Source: Polyangiaceae bacterium UTPRO1 (lineage in GTDB: Bacteria; Desulfobacterota; Binatia; UTPRO1). Taken from it: 64,000 nucleotides of DNA. A program made the translations under genes and the position numbers. Shown here piece after piece: positions 49,634-61,636 of the stretch. The notes under the pieces are model-generated. The model searched no databases and was not told where the DNA came from. It was given only the letters and a program-made list of their open reading frames with translations. The stretch lies in NCBI GenBank assembly GCA_002050235.1, contig MWST01000035.1, positions 211,359 to 275,358 of the forward strand. Direction: 5' to 3'. Position 1 is the stretch's first letter, and each line of letters starts with the position of its first letter.

Positions 49634-51565
49634 TCAGCGGGCGGCGATGCCCCGGCGCCTCTCGCGCGCCTGCAGGCGTTCGAGCCGCCGGTGAATGCCC
49701 TCGGCGGCGCGCAGCGACATGGCCATGATGGTGACCTGCGGATTGACGCCGAGCGACGACGGCACCACCGAACCGTCGCACACGAAGAGATTGTTCACAT
49801 CGTGCACCTCGTGCTCGACGTTCACCACCGACCGCAGCGGCTCGACGCCCATGCGCGCGGTACCGAGCGGGTGGTACGCCGTGAGATCCATGTGCCGCAC
49901 CGGGACGGTGGCGCGCTCGAACCGCTCCACGTCGGCCAGGCTCTCGAGCCGCTCGAAGCCCAGGACGGGCAGATGCACCGCCTCGGCACCCGCCGCGAAG
50001 TACACGCGGGCCAGCAAGGCAAACCCTCGCTGCAGTCGGGCGCGATCCGCCTCGTTGACGAAGTAGGTGATGAACGGCCCGCCTTGCCGCCGACCCCGCA
50101 CGCGGCCGCGCGACGAATCCTTCACCATGAAGCCGAACGAGAATGTCCGGCTGAAGCGCTCCATCAGCGAGACGTACGCGGGGCCAAAGCCCGTCAACGA
50201 TACCGCGGTGATGTCGAGCGGCATCTGTGCGCCTTCGAAGTAGAGGCCCTCGCTCGCGAACTCGTCTATGGCGTAGCCCTGCGGCACCGTACGCCAGGCG
50301 TTGACCTCTTCGGCGAAGACCCCGAGAGCGGCGGAAGCAGGATGAATGGAGAGGTTCCTCCCGAGCTGCCTCGACGTGCGGCCGAGCCCGTTGCGCTCGA
50401 GGAGTCCCGGCGTCAGCAGTGAGCCGCAGGCCAGCACCACCACCCGCGCCCGCACCGTGAGGCACTTGGGCGCACCCGCCCCCGTCGTCACGCCGGCGAC
50501 ACCCACGACCCGGTCGCTGTCCCTGAGGATGCGCCGCACTTCGAAGCCCGTCATCAACTGCGCGCCTCTCTCGAGCGCCAGCGGCACCCACGACACGTTC
50601 GTCGAGCGCTTGGCGTCGGTCGGACAGCCGAAGCAGCAGAGACCCTGGCCGTCGCAGCCCGGAGCGTTGCGCGCGAGCGCGTGATGCGACCAGCCGAGCG
50701 CGTCACAGCCCTTGGCGACGAGCCTCGCCGGCGCCCCCAGCGCCGCTGTCGTCGACGGCGCGACGCCGAGAACGGCTTCGACCTGCTCGTAGAACGGCGA
50801 CAGGCCGTCGCCGCCGAGCGGGGCAAGCCCGGCGTCGGCCCACGCTGCGAGCACCGGCGGCGGCGCGCGGAAGCACGTGCCCGAGTTCACCAGCGTCGTT
50901 CCGCCGACGCCGCGTCCCAACGGAATGGGGATGATCGTGTTCCCGAAAGCCGCCGTCGTACCGCCGTGCCGGTACATCGCCTGCAACGCCGGCAGCGCCC
51001 GCCCGGTGAAGTCCTGTCGCGTGAACAGCGGACCTTCTTCCACCAGCAGCACCGCCTGGCCCCGCTCGGCCAACGCCTTCGCTACCGGCGCGCCGCCCGC
51101 CCCGGTGCCCACCACCACCGCGTCGCACTCCAGGATCTCGGCGTCGGCGAGCGTGGACGCGTCGCAGATCCGCTCGTGCCAGCGCCGGCGCTCGGGCGGC
51201 GCCGGAGGCGCCACGGCATAGCGGCACCCGAGCGCCGCGTGGACCGACGGATCGTCGAAGTACGCCAATTTGAGCGGCGTCAGGAGTCCCCGCAGAACCA
51301 GGCGGGTGACTTCGCCGCGAGCGAGGCGAGCCAACACGTCGAGGCGTTTCGCGGCGGGGAGATGCCCGAAGCGCGCTCGGTGCGCGATCAGCGAGCAGGC
51401 GTCGAGGGCGAGGAGGAGGCGGTCGTAGCCGGCGGCTACCGCGGGCATGACCTCGCCCAGCAGGGCGCGCGCGCGGGTAACGGTGTGCGCGGCTGCACCG
51501 GGGAGGACGCGCCCCGGAGGCAGCGCCGTCGCGGCGAGGATCTCGAGCGTTCGACGGTCCGGCAT
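49634..51565 (-). CDS. GMC-family oxidoreductase (long-chain-alcohol-oxidase-like)
   Basis: 643 residues. Residues 1-120 form the helical N-terminal region seen in fatty-alcohol oxidases. FAD binding follows near 148 (CDAVVVGTGAGGAPVAKAL), then PLGRGVGGTTLVNSGTCFR. A Cys-rich segment CDGQGLCCFGCPTDAKRST is typical of this subgroup. The C-terminal catalytic part has TAYHPLGTARMG and LFVCDGSVVPSSLGVNPQVTI. It would oxidise an alcohol or sterol with FAD. It appears to lie in one operon with the two genes upstream. Confidence 0.92.
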   Translation of the reverse strand: MPDRRTLEILAATALPPGRVLPGAAAHTVTRARALLGEVMPAVAAGYDRLLLALDACSLIAHRARFGHLPAAKRLDVLARLARGEVTRLVLRGLLTPLKLAYFDDPSVHAALGCRYAVAPPAPPERRRWHERICDASTLADAEILECDAVVVGTGAGGAPVAKALAERGQAVLLVEEGPLFTRQDFTGRALPALQAMYRHGGTTAAFGNTIIPIPLGRGVGGTTLVNSGTCFRAPPPVLAAWADAGLAPLGGDGLSPFYEQVEAVLGVAPSTTAALGAPARLVAKGCDALGWSHHALARNAPGCDGQGLCCFGCPTDAKRSTNVSWVPLALERGAQLMTGFEVRRILRDSDRVVGVAGVTTGAGAPKCLTVRARVVVLACGSLLTPGLLERNGLGRTSRQLGRNLSIHPASAALGVFAEEVNAWRTVPQGYAIDEFASEGLYFEGAQMPLDITAVSLTGFGPAYVSLMERFSRTFSFGFMVKDSSRGRVRGRRQGGPFITYFVNEADRARLQRGFALLARVYFAAGAEAVHLPVLGFERLESLADVERFERATVPVRHMDLTAYHPLGTARMGVEPLRSVVNVEHEVHDVNNLFVCDGSVVPSSLGVNPQVTIMAMSLRAAEGIHRRLERLQARERRRGIAAR

Positions 51566-51632
51566 GTGACTCGCCCTCTCGCTCCGGTTCGACCCGCACC
51601 TGCGAAGTCGGGAGAGGCTGCCTCGCGGCGAG

Positions 51633-52103
51633 CTAGGCGAGCTCTCGGCGGGCGACGGCGGCGCGCCGCGCGTCCAGTTGCCGGTGCGGCTTCGTCGGCG
51701 CCGGCAGCCACGACGAGAGAAAGCCGGGCAAGTCCATGAGGTCGAAGCGCAGCGCTCCTTCCGCGAGGACCGCGCCCGCCTCGTCCGCGAGCGCCACGGC
51801 CAGCACCGTCATCGACTCGAGCGGCCGGAAGAGGCTCGGCTTCTTGGCGCCGAAGAGCCGCAGCTCCCGACCGTCGGCGGCACGGAAGCGCACGTCGTAG
51901 TCTATGGCCGGCGGCCACAGCGCGAACTCCATCGTGCCGGAGGCTACCGTCTCCTCCGCCCACGGCGCCGCGTGCACCACGCCGGACAACGCGAAGCGGC
52001 CGCGGCCGCCGCCGGATGCACGCACGTGGAAGTCTACGGACCGCACGACGCCCCCGGTGTCGCGCACGGTCCCGCGCATGGTCTCGACGAAAGCTACGGG
52101 CAT
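51633..52103 (-). CDS. Beta-rich protein of the GMC operon
   Basis: 156 residues, no membrane segment or signal. The first part is strand-rich (FVETMRGTVRDTGGVVRSVDFHVRASGGG, RFALSGVVHAAPW) and the C-terminus includes LRLFGAKKPSLFRPLESMTVL and LMDLPGFLSSWLP. The text resembles the small domain found fused to some GMC/cholesterol-oxidase-like enzymes, which would explain the neighbouring GMC gene. Function unknown. It follows the CrtC-like gene by 12 bp. Confidence 0.75.
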   Translation of the reverse strand: MPVAFVETMRGTVRDTGGVVRSVDFHVRASGGGRGRFALSGVVHAAPWAEETVASGTMEFALWPPAIDYDVRFRAADGRELRLFGAKKPSLFRPLESMTVLAVALADEAGAVLAEGALRFDLMDLPGFLSSWLPAPTKPHRQLDARRAAVARRELA

Positions 52104-52115
52104 GGCTGGTCTCCT

Positions 52116-53165
52116 TCAGACTACGGGAAAGCGGGGGTCGGCCTCACGGCGCAGGAACTCGAGCGCGCCGCCGTGCTCGCTCTCACAGGTGAACGAGGCG
52201 TCGTCCATCGGCCGCACCGTCAACGTCACCCTCGCCAGCTTGCTGTTGAAGCAGTACGACATCTCGCCATTCGGGTTGCCGTAGCCGAGGCACACCATAG
52301 GCCGGCCCGACGCATCCATCTCGATGTGCGCCTCGCCGTCGCCGCCGCGCAGCGTGAGGCGCCACGCGTCGGCACCGACGTCGGCTTCCTGCCGCCACAC
52401 GTCGAAAAGCGTGTCGAAGCGGAACGTACGCGCGCCCTTGCGCACCACGAGCGCCGAGATGCGCGGGCTGGTGCGGCCGGCGACACGCAAGCGTCCCGAG
52501 AAACCTTCCGCCATGGCGTCGTCGGCCGGGAAGAGGCACTGGCCCCACACGTATTCGAAGGCATGCTCCTTGCCCCAGTTGTGCCCCTGCATGCCCCACC
52601 AGTCGTCGAGCACTACCTCGCCGCCCGGCAGTGTCACGCGCCCGGAGAAACGCAGCGCCGGGAACGGCGTCAGCACTTTCGACTTCGGGAACGGACCGGT
52701 GCGCAGGAGCCGGTACGGGAAGAGGGAGAGCGGCATCGCGATCGGCGAAGCGTCGGCCTTCCACACGAGGTCCAGCGCCGCGGTGCCTTCCGGCGCAACG
52801 AAAGCGCCGCGCGCCGAGCCTTGCGCCCCGAGGAGCAGCTCCAGACCCGCAGCGCGCACCTGGAGCTCGGGCGCTCCCGCTCCCGTGAAGGCCGCCTGCT
52901 CGAAGGGCTCGGTGCATCGTTGCGCGAACGTGGTGCCCTTCTCGCCGTCGAAGAAGATGAACCACGCCTCGGCGACGGCAGGGCTTGCGAGCGGCGCGAG
53001 GATGGTGGCCTTGAGCCACAGGGCCAGCGGCCTGCTCGAATGGTTGGCGCGCAGGAAGTAGCTTTCCACGTGGCCGGGCCGGCCGCCGTAGCGGCAGGCG
53101 TTGTCCGGTGCCTCCTTACCCCCGAGCGCGCTCGCGAGCGCGCTCAACGGACCTTCCGCGGCCAT
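52116..53165 (-). CDS. CrtC/AttH-like lipocalin-fold protein
   Basis: 349 residues. The central WWGMQGHNWGKEHAFEYVWGQC (about 190-212) and LGYGNPNGEMSYCFNSKL match the hydroxyneurosporene synthase/tocopherol cyclase-like lipocalin superfamily, as do the flanking strands. Members act on isoprenoid or lipid substrates, some as hydratases or cyclases. Paired with a GMC oxidase, a lipid-tailoring role is plausible. No catalytic residues can be assigned with certainty. Confidence 0.7.
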   Translation of the reverse strand: MAAEGPLSALASALGGKEAPDNACRYGGRPGHVESYFLRANHSSRPLALWLKATILAPLASPAVAEAWFIFFDGEKGTTFAQRCTEPFEQAAFTGAGAPELQVRAAGLELLLGAQGSARGAFVAPEGTAALDLVWKADASPIAMPLSLFPYRLLRTGPFPKSKVLTPFPALRFSGRVTLPGGEVVLDDWWGMQGHNWGKEHAFEYVWGQCLFPADDAMAEGFSGRLRVAGRTSPRISALVVRKGARTFRFDTLFDVWRQEADVGADAWRLTLRGGDGEAHIEMDASGRPMVCLGYGNPNGEMSYCFNSKLARVTLTVRPMDDASFTCESEHGGALEFLRREADPRFPVV

Positions 53166-53232
53166 GCGACCCCCTTTCGCGACCTTTCGAGCGGGCCAGG
53201 CTCTCCCCGCCGCAGCTCGGCCATCTCGCGCA

Positions 53233-53772
53233 TCAAGAAGGGCCTGTCGTAAAGAGCTCGCGCAGCGCCAGCGCGGCGACGACCACGAGACCCGTGAGCA
53301 GGAGGCCCGCCGACGGCACGGCCAGCCAGCGCAGCGACTCTTTGGCTGCGTCCATGCTGCCGAGACTCGGTGCCGCCCGCGCGGCGAGCACCCAGAAGCT
53401 CGAATAGCCGAGCCCGCCGAGGCCGAGCGCGAGGGCGATCGACCGCCGCGCGGAGGCGCTCGGCCGTTCGAGCAACGCCAGCAGCAGGATCAACCCGAGC
53501 GCCGCGGCGCCGATGCCGCCGCCGTGCAGGTGCGCGCGCTTGTAATAAGCCCAGCTCTTGTCGAGGACGCTCTTGCTCTTCGCGGCATCGCCGCCGTACA
53601 CGCTGCTCGCGGCCGCGTTGGCGCGCGCGGCGAGGCCGCTCTTGAGCTCTTCCTCGAACGCGCCCATGACGCCGCCCATCGCGAAGCCGGAAAAGATCGT
53701 GAGCAGCGCCAGCACGACGCCGATGCGTGAGGCGCGCAGCCGCCCCGTGAGATCGGATAGGTCACTGGACAT
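53233..53772 (-). CDS. Hypothetical membrane protein
   Basis: 179 residues from ATG 53772, with four to five membrane helices (VVLALLTIFSGFAMGGVMGAF, GGGIGAAALGLILLLALLE, SIALALGLGGLGYSSFWVLAA, SAGLLLTGLVVVAALAL). A periplasmic or cytoplasmic loop carries YYKRAHLHGGG. It is divergent from the cytochrome c/nar operon, with 246 bp between. No family recognised. Confidence 0.65.
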   Translation of the reverse strand: MSSDLSDLTGRLRASRIGVVLALLTIFSGFAMGGVMGAFEEELKSGLAARANAAASSVYGGDAAKSKSVLDKSWAYYKRAHLHGGGIGAAALGLILLLALLERPSASARRSIALALGLGGLGYSSFWVLAARAAPSLGSMDAAKESLRWLAVPSAGLLLTGLVVVAALALRELFTTGPS

Positions 53773-54018
53773 GGCGTGCAGCATAACGCGATCGCAGCGC
53801 CTTCGAGAAGTCCCGCACCGGCGCGCCGACCAGGTCCCGCGAGCGCCGAGGGCACCGGCCGTTTCGGGGTCTCGGCACCCGAGGATGGCGCCGCGCTCCG
53901 ACATGTGTTAAGGGGCCGCGCCGCACCGATCGCGAGCCGTGGAACAGGGCGGTCGGCTGACGCGCGGCGGTGCGGATGTGCAGCCCAGGCCAATCGAACT
54001 CAACTCAGGAGCGTGGCC

Positions 54019-54885
54019 ATGCGTGAGATCTTCGGGAAACTCCTAGCCGCGGCAAAGCCGGTCGCAGGGCTCGCGGCGATCGTCGGCATGCTGACGCCGA
54101 CGATGGGCCGCGCCGAGTCCGGCGCCGACCTCTTCAAGTCGCGCTGCGTCGCCTGTCACACCGTGGGCGGCGGCAAGCTCGTCGGTCCGGACTTGAAGGG
54201 CGTGGCCGATCGCCGCAGCTCGGCGTGGATCGTGAAGTTCGTGCAGTCGTCGCAGACCATGATCAAGGCCGGTGATCCCGAGGCCGTGGCGATCTACAAC
54301 GAGTACAACAAGATGCCGATGCCCGATTGGCCTCTGTCGCCGGCCGAGATCGAGTCGATCATCGAGTACACGAAGAGCGCCGCGGGTGATGGCGCCACGG
54401 CCGCCGCGGCGGCGCCGGCGCCGCCTCCGAAAGCCACCGCGGAAGAGATCGCCCTCGGGCAGAAGCTCTTCGTCGGCTCCGTGCGCTTGGCCAACGGCGG
54501 GCCGGCGTGCAGTTCGTGCCATGACGTCGCCAACGACGCGGTCATCAGCGGCGGCGTCCTCGCCCGCGAGCTCACCAACGCCATCGGCCGCAGCGGCCAC
54601 CAGGGCGTGCGATCGATCCTCGGCTCGATCCCGTTCCCGGTGATGCAGAAAGCCTTCGAAGGCAAGCCGCTCACCGAGGAGGAGATCACCGCATTGGTCG
54701 CCTTCCTCGATAGCGAGAACGCTTCGCACAAGGGCGCCATGCCGCGCGACACGGGCATCAAGCTCGCGGCCGGCGGCGGCGGCGGCGCCGTGTTCCTCTT
54801 CCTCATGTATTCCGTGCTCTGGAGCCGCCGGAAGAAGGGCTCGGTCAACCAGGCCATCTACGACCGTCAGGTCGCATCCAGGTGA
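54019..54885 (+). CDS. Membrane-anchored dihaem cytochrome c of the nar operon
   Basis: 288 residues from ATG 54019 (CAGGAG upstream). Signal region to about residue 32, first haem domain with CVACH near 44 and the Met ligand candidate in MPMPDWPLS, an Ala/Pro linker, then a second domain with CSSCH near 172. A C-terminal helix (AAGGGGGAVFLFLMYSVLW) and basic tail anchor it. It is 81 bp upstream of narG and cotranscribed by position. A c-type cytochrome in front of narGHJI is seen in Thermus (narC) and, with a different subunit order, in Nitrobacter-type nxr operons. Confidence 0.9.
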   Translation: MREIFGKLLAAAKPVAGLAAIVGMLTPTMGRAESGADLFKSRCVACHTVGGGKLVGPDLKGVADRRSSAWIVKFVQSSQTMIKAGDPEAVAIYNEYNKMPMPDWPLSPAEIESIIEYTKSAAGDGATAAAAAPAPPPKATAEEIALGQKLFVGSVRLANGGPACSSCHDVANDAVISGGVLARELTNAIGRSGHQGVRSILGSIPFPVMQKAFEGKPLTEEEITALVAFLDSENASHKGAMPRDTGIKLAAGGGGGAVFLFLMYSVLWSRRKKGSVNQAIYDRQVASR

Positions 54886-54966
54886 GCGCGGCACCGGGCC
54901 GCGCCGTCACGCCGGCGATCCTCGGGAAGATCCGTCGTCAGCAGCCAGGAAGGAACGGGAGTCGTT

Positions 54967-57900
54967 ATGGGTTGGATTAAAGACATCATCTCTCCGCAGA
55001 CGCGCAAGTGGGAGGAGTTCTACCGCAACCGCTTCCAGCACGACCGCATCGTACGCAGCACCCACGGCGTCAACTGCACCGGCGGCTGCTCGTGGCAGAT
55101 CCACGTCAAGGACGGCATCGTCACGTGGGAGACCCAGCAGCTCGACTACCCGCTGCTCGAGGACAAGCTCCCGCCGTACGAGCCGCGCGGCTGCCAGCGG
55201 GGCATTTCGTACTCCTGGTATCTCTACAGTCCGCTGCGCATCAAATACCCGCTCGTTCGCGGCGCGCTCCTCGACGCCTACCGCCGCAAGAAGCAGGAGA
55301 CGGGCGACCCGATGCGGGCCTGGGAAGCGCTGCAGGCGGATGCGCAGGCGCGCCGGAGCTACCAGACCGCGCGCGGCAAGGGCGGCTTCCGCCGCGCGAC
55401 GTGGGACGAGTGCCTCGAGATCATGTCCGTCGCCAACATCTACACGGCGAAGAAGTACGGACCGGATCGCGTCATCGGCTTCTCGCCCATCCCGGCGATG
55501 TCGATGCTCAGCTACGCAGCCGGCAGTCGTTTTCTGCAGCTCTTCGGCGGCGTCAACCTGAGCTTCTACGACTGGTACTGCGACCTGCCGACGGCCTTTC
55601 CCGAGATCTGGGGTGAGCAGACCGACGTCTGCGAGAGCGCCGATTGGTACAACGCCAAGATGATCGCGGACATGGGCGCGTGCCTCAACATGACGCGCAC
55701 GCCCGACTGCCACTTCTTCGCCGAGTCGCGCCACAACGGCACCAAGGCCGTCGTCTTCGCGCCCGACTTCAGCCAGGTCTCCAAGTACGCCGATCAGTGG
55801 GTTCCGATCCACGCCGGCAGCGACGGCGCCTTCTGGATGGCGGTCACGCACGTCATCCTGAAGGAGTTCCACCACGACACCAAGAGCGAGTTCTTCGCCG
55901 ACTACGTGAAGCGCTACACGGACAGTCCCTATCTCGTGAGACTCGACAAGGACGGCGATCGCTACAAGCCCGGCCGACTGCTGCGCGCCGCCGAGGTCGC
56001 CGCGCTCGCGGGCGTCCGCAACCCCGAGTGGCAGTTCGTCAACGTCGACGCCAAGACCGGCGCGCTCGTCGTGCCCAAGGGCAGCGTCGGCTCGCGCTGG
56101 GCGGACAAGCCCGGCGACTGGAACATGAAGCTCGAGAACCTGGTCGACGATGCGCCGTACGATCCGGCGCTGTCGCTGCTCGGCAGCGCCGACGAGGTGG
56201 TCCAGGCAGCGTTCACGGAGTTCGGCCTCGACGCCACCGTGACCCGCGGGGTGCCCGCGAAGCGCGTGCCGCTAGCGGACGGCTCCACCGCCGTGGTCGC
56301 GACCGTCTACGACCTCATCATGGCGCAGTACGGGGTGCCCCGCGGCCTGCCCGGCGCCTACCCCAAGGACTACACCGACAAGGACGCCGCCTACACTCCG
56401 GCCTGGCAGGAGATCTTCACCGGCGTCGACTCGAAGACGGTGCTCCAGTTCGCGCGTGAGTGGGCCGCCACCGCCGAGAAGACCGGCGGCAAGTGCATGA
56501 TCATCATCGGCGCCGGCATCAACCACTGGTACCATGCAAACCTCATGTACCGCGCCGGGGCGATGGCCCTCATGCTGACGGGCTGCGTCGGCAAGAACGG
56601 TGGCGGCCTGAACCATTACGTCGGCCAGGAGAAGCTCGCCCCGTCCGACTCCTGGGGCGCGATCGCCTTCGCCAAGGACCACCACGCCGCTTCGCGACTC
56701 CAGCAGGCGCCGCTCTGGCACTACATCAACACCTGCCAGTATCGCTACGACGGGCAGTTCTCGAAATACAACACCGTGCCCGACAACGACTGGACGCAGA
56801 TGCACACCGCCGACACCATCTTCAAAGCGGTGCGCTGCGGCTGGATGCCTTTCTACCCGCAGTTCAAGCAGAACACGCTGGAGCTGGCCGAGGAAGCAGT
56901 AGCCGCCGGCGCCAAGGACGACGACGCCGTCAAGAGGTACGTCGTCGAGAAGCTCGAGTCCAAGGAGCTCGAGTACTCGATCCACGACCCGGACGCGCCG
57001 GAGAATCACCCGCGCGTCTGGTACATCTGGCGCGGCAACGCGATCATGGGCTCGATGAAGGGCCACGAGTATTGCCTCAAGCACTATCTGGGCACGCACT
57101 CGAACGCGATCGGCAAGGACGCGGAGGATCACCCGCGGGAGGTCAAGTGGCACGACGTGGCGCCCGTCGGCAAGATGGACCTCGTCGTCGATCTCAACTT
57201 CCGCATGGATTCGTCGGCGCTCTACTCCGACATCGTCCTGCCCGCGGCCTCCTGGTACGAGAAGGCCGACCTCAACAGCACCGACCTGCACTCGTTCATC
57301 CACCCGCTGTCGGCGGCCATCCCGCCGGTGTGGGAGGCCAAGAGCGACTGGAGCATCTTCCACGAGCTCGCCCGGGCGACGAGCGCGGCGGCGGCGAAAT
57401 ACTTCCCCGGCACCCACAAGGACATCGTCAACGCCCCGCTCTCGCACGACTCCGCCGGCGAGATCGCGCAGCCCCGGGTGCAGGACTGGTTCAAGGGCGA
57501 ATGCAAGCCCGTACCCGGCAAGACGATGCACAACATCGCCATCGAGGACCGCGACTACACGCAGCTCTACGAGAAGTTCATCACGCTCGGCGACCGCATC
57601 CGCACCGCCGGCCTCGGAGCCCACGGCAACCACTACCAGTGCACGGACGCCTACGACGAGATGCTGACGTCGAACCACTTCCCGAAGCAGAAGCGGAACG
57701 GCAAGGCGTACCCTTCGCTCAAGGAAGACGAGCATGCGGTGAACGCCGTGCTCCATCTCTCGACGCTCACCAACGGCAAGCTCAACGTCCGCGCCTACGA
57801 GAACATGGAGAAGAAGACGGGCATGCCGCTCGCCGATCTCGGCCACGGCACGGCGGACTTCCGCATCACCTACGCCGATCTCCAGGCGCAACCGCGCCGC

Positions 57901-58584
57901 TACACGACGTCGCCGCTGTGGTCGGGCGTGATGACCAACGGACGCGCCTACTCCGCCTACACCTACAACGTCGAGAAGCTGGTGCCCTGGCGGACGCTGA
58001 CCGGCCGCCAGCACTTCTACCTCGACCAGGAGATGTACATCGCCTACGGCGAGCACCTGCCGACGTACAAGCCGTCGCCGAAGCCGGAGGCGTACGGCGA
58101 CCTGCGCGAGACTCTGAAGACCGGCGAAGCGCGCATCCTCAACTGCCTGACGCCGCACGGCAAATGGCACATCCACTCGACCTACATGGAGAACCACCGC
58201 ATGCTGACGCTGTCGCGCGGCTGCGAGCCGTGCTGGATCAGCGAGGTGGACGCCGAGGCTCTCGGGATCAAGGACAACGACTGGGTCGAGGTCTACAACG
58301 ACCACGGCGTCTACTGCGCCCGCGCGAGTGTGAGCGCCCGCATCCCCAAGGGCGTGTGCATCGTCTACCACGTACCCGAGCGCACGGTGGGCATTCCGAA
58401 GTCGCAGGTGCGCGGCAACCGCCGCGCCGGCGGCCACAACAGCTTCACCCGCGTACACCTGAAGCCGAACTACCTGAACGGCGGCTACGGCCAATTCAGC
58501 TATCATTTCAACTACTGGGGACCGATCGCTCCGCAGCGTGACACTCACGTCATCGTCAAGCGGATGGACAAGGTCGTGTTCTGA
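54967..58584 (+). CDS. narG: Nitrate reductase (or nitrite oxidoreductase-like) alpha subunit
   Basis: 1205 residues. The N-terminal FS0 cluster site is [13 protein letters not shown] near residue 38. Molybdenum Asp is in [14 protein letters not shown] near residue 205, followed by TRTPDCHFF. The bis-MGD domain includes [21 protein letters not shown] and [17 protein letters not shown]. No twin-arginine signal precedes it, so the active site should face the cytoplasm like classical NarG. The same features also describe the cytoplasmic NxrA group, and the direction of the reaction cannot be read from the sequence. The ribosome site is AGGAACGGGAG. Confidence 0.92.
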   Translation: MGWIKDIISPQTRKWEEFYRNRFQHDRIVRSTHGVNCTGGCSWQIHVKDGIVTWETQQLDYPLLEDKLPPYEPRGCQRGISYSWYLYSPLRIKYPLVRGALLDAYRRKKQETGDPMRAWEALQADAQARRSYQTARGKGGFRRATWDECLEIMSVANIYTAKKYGPDRVIGFSPIPAMSMLSYAAGSRFLQLFGGVNLSFYDWYCDLPTAFPEIWGEQTDVCESADWYNAKMIADMGACLNMTRTPDCHFFAESRHNGTKAVVFAPDFSQVSKYADQWVPIHAGSDGAFWMAVTHVILKEFHHDTKSEFFADYVKRYTDSPYLVRLDKDGDRYKPGRLLRAAEVAALAGVRNPEWQFVNVDAKTGALVVPKGSVGSRWADKPGDWNMKLENLVDDAPYDPALSLLGSADEVVQAAFTEFGLDATVTRGVPAKRVPLADGSTAVVATVYDLIMAQYGVPRGLPGAYPKDYTDKDAAYTPAWQEIFTGVDSKTVLQFAREWAATAEKTGGKCMIIIGAGINHWYHANLMYRAGAMALMLTGCVGKNGGGLNHYVGQEKLAPSDSWGAIAFAKDHHAASRLQQAPLWHYINTCQYRYDGQFSKYNTVPDNDWTQMHTADTIFKAVRCGWMPFYPQFKQNTLELAEEAVAAGAKDDDAVKRYVVEKLESKELEYSIHDPDAPENHPRVWYIWRGNAIMGSMKGHEYCLKHYLGTHSNAIGKDAEDHPREVKWHDVAPVGKMDLVVDLNFRMDSSALYSDIVLPAASWYEKADLNSTDLHSFIHPLSAAIPPVWEAKSDWSIFHELARATSAAAAKYFPGTHKDIVNAPLSHDSAGEIAQPRVQDWFKGECKPVPGKTMHNIAIEDRDYTQLYEKFITLGDRIRTAGLGAHGNHYQCTDAYDEMLTSNHFPKQKRNGKAYPSLKEDEHAVNAVLHLSTLTNGKLNVRAYENMEKKTGMPLADLGHGTADFRITYADLQAQPRRYTTSPLWSGVMTNGRAYSAYTYNVEKLVPWRTLTGRQHFYLDQEMYIAYGEHLPTYKPSPKPEAYGDLRETLKTGEARILNCLTPHGKWHIHSTYMENHRMLTLSRGCEPCWISEVDAEALGIKDNDWVEVYNDHGVYCARASVSARIPKGVCIVYHVPERTVGIPKSQVRGNRRAGGHNSFTRVHLKPNYLNGGYGQFSYHFNYWGPIAPQRDTHVIVKRMDKVVF

Positions 58585-58613
58585 CCGAAGCGCCACGAGA
58601 AGGAGAACCGACA

Positions 58614-60166
<1,553 letters not shown>

Positions 60167-60167
<1 letters not shown>

Positions 60168-60883
60168 TGCCGACGCTCCCGCACTACGATCTCTACGCTC
60201 CCTTGTTCGCGCACCCCGAGGCCGATTTCCTCGAGCGCGTACAGGCGGCCGTAGCATTCACCGGCGGACGCTACCCGGACGCGGCCGTGGAGATCGAGCG
60301 CTTCGCCGCCCTGCTCCCCGGCAACGGCGATCGCCTGTCGCCCGAGGAGTTGACCGAGGTCCAGGAAATCTTCACCCGCTCGTTCGAAGTGCAAGCGGTC
60401 GTTACGCTCGACGTCGGTTACGTGGCCTTCGGCGACGACTACAAGCGCGCCGAGCTGCTCGTGAACTTGACGCGCGAGCTCCGCGACGCCGGCCTGGAGC
60501 CCGGCGTCGAGCTCGCCGATCACCTGTCGAACATACTGCGTCTCCTGGCCAGGTGGGACTGCGACGAGGCGCGGGACGAGTTCGTCGCGCTGCTACTGCA
60601 CCCGGCGCTCGAGCGGATGATCGGCGAGTTCGGGCTCGAGCGCACACAGGTGCGCAACGCGCTCTACGAAAAGCACTACAAGACGCTCATCGAGTCGTCG
60701 GCGCAGCGCGGCGTCATCTACCGTTACGCACTCGCTGCGCTGCTCGAGGTCATTCGCGCCGACTTCTCGCTCTCCGCCTGCGAGCAGCCCGAGAAGACGA
60801 GCGACTTCCTCCGGTCCCTACGGCGGGAGCTCGAGATCGAAGCGAAAGGCGAAGGCGAACGTCCATCCGGGAGGATCCCATGA
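60167..60883 (+). CDS. narJ: Nitrate reductase molybdenum cofactor assembly chaperone
   Basis: 238 residues, all-helical NarJ/TorD fold: HYDLYAPLFAHPEADF, LTEVQEIFTRSFEVQAVVTLDVGYVAFGDDYKRAELLVNL and ELADHLSNILRLLARWD. The VxxDVGYVxFGDDYKR text is characteristic of the NarJ subgroup. It holds NarG for cofactor insertion and membrane docking. Start shares a base with the narH stop; its end overlaps narI by 4 bp. Confidence 0.92.
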
Positions 60884-61617
60884 GCACAGTCGATCTGTTC
60901 AACGCTTTCCTGTTCATCGCCTATCCCTACATAGCCGGCTTCGTCTTTCTCCTCGGCACCATCTACCGGTACCGTGAAACCGGCTTCAAAGTGTCGTCGC
61001 TCTCGTCACAGTTCCTCGAGGGCGACGCGCTGTTCTGGGGCATCGTGCCGTTCCACATCGGGCTCCTCGTGCTGTTCTTCGGACACCTGTCCGCGTTCCT
61101 GTTTCCGCAACTGACGCTGGCGTGGAACGCCGAGCCGCTGCGGCTGATCATCCTGGAGTCGACCGGATTCATCTTCGCCGTCAGCACCCTCTTCAGCCTG
61201 ATCTTCCTCCTGTACCGCCGGCTGACGAATCCGCGCATCAGAGCCGTGACGACGACTATGGACTACGTGATCGAGCTGTTGCTGCTCGTGCAGGTCTTCT
61301 TCGGCTGCTGGGTAGCCGTCGCCTTCCGCTGGGGCTCGTCGTGGTTCGCGGCCGATCTCACGCCCTACCTCTGGTCGCTCCTCACCTTCACGCCCGACAC
61401 CACGGCCGTCTACGCGCTGCCGTGGCAGATCAAGGTCCACATCGTCGGCGCCTTCACGATCCTGCTCATGGTGCCGTTCACGCGGCTCATCCACTTCCTG
61501 GTCGCGCCCCTGCACTACATCTTCCGTCCGTACCAGCAGGTAATGTGGAACTGGGATCGGAAGGGCATTCGCGATCCGCGAACCGCCTGGAGCGCGGCGC
61601 GCCCCAAGAACAACTGA
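60880..61617 (+). CDS. narI: Nitrate reductase gamma subunit (cytochrome b)
   Basis: 245 residues with five membrane helices. Haem b ligand His residues lie in IVPFHIGLLVLFFGHLSAF and IKVHIVGAFTILLMVPFTRLIHFLV, matching NarI. It exchanges electrons with quinol at the periplasmic side and passes them to NarH. A C-terminal segment (WDRKGIRDPRTAW) is cytoplasmic. It ends the core nar set, with the next gene 19 bp later. Confidence 0.93.
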   Translation: MSTVDLFNAFLFIAYPYIAGFVFLLGTIYRYRETGFKVSSLSSQFLEGDALFWGIVPFHIGLLVLFFGHLSAFLFPQLTLAWNAEPLRLIILESTGFIFAVSTLFSLIFLLYRRLTNPRIRAVTTTMDYVIELLLLVQVFFGCWVAVAFRWGSSWFAADLTPYLWSLLTFTPDTTAVYALPWQIKVHIVGAFTILLMVPFTRLIHFLVAPLHYIFRPYQQVMWNWDRKGIRDPRTAWSAARPKNN

Positions 61618-61636
61618 CCCCCAGCGCGACCCCGCC

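Noticed and set aside
54886..54966. FNR or sigma-54 site controlling narG
   Set aside because: No TTGAT-N4-ATCAA or -24/-12 match was found here or in the 246 bp before the cytochrome c gene.
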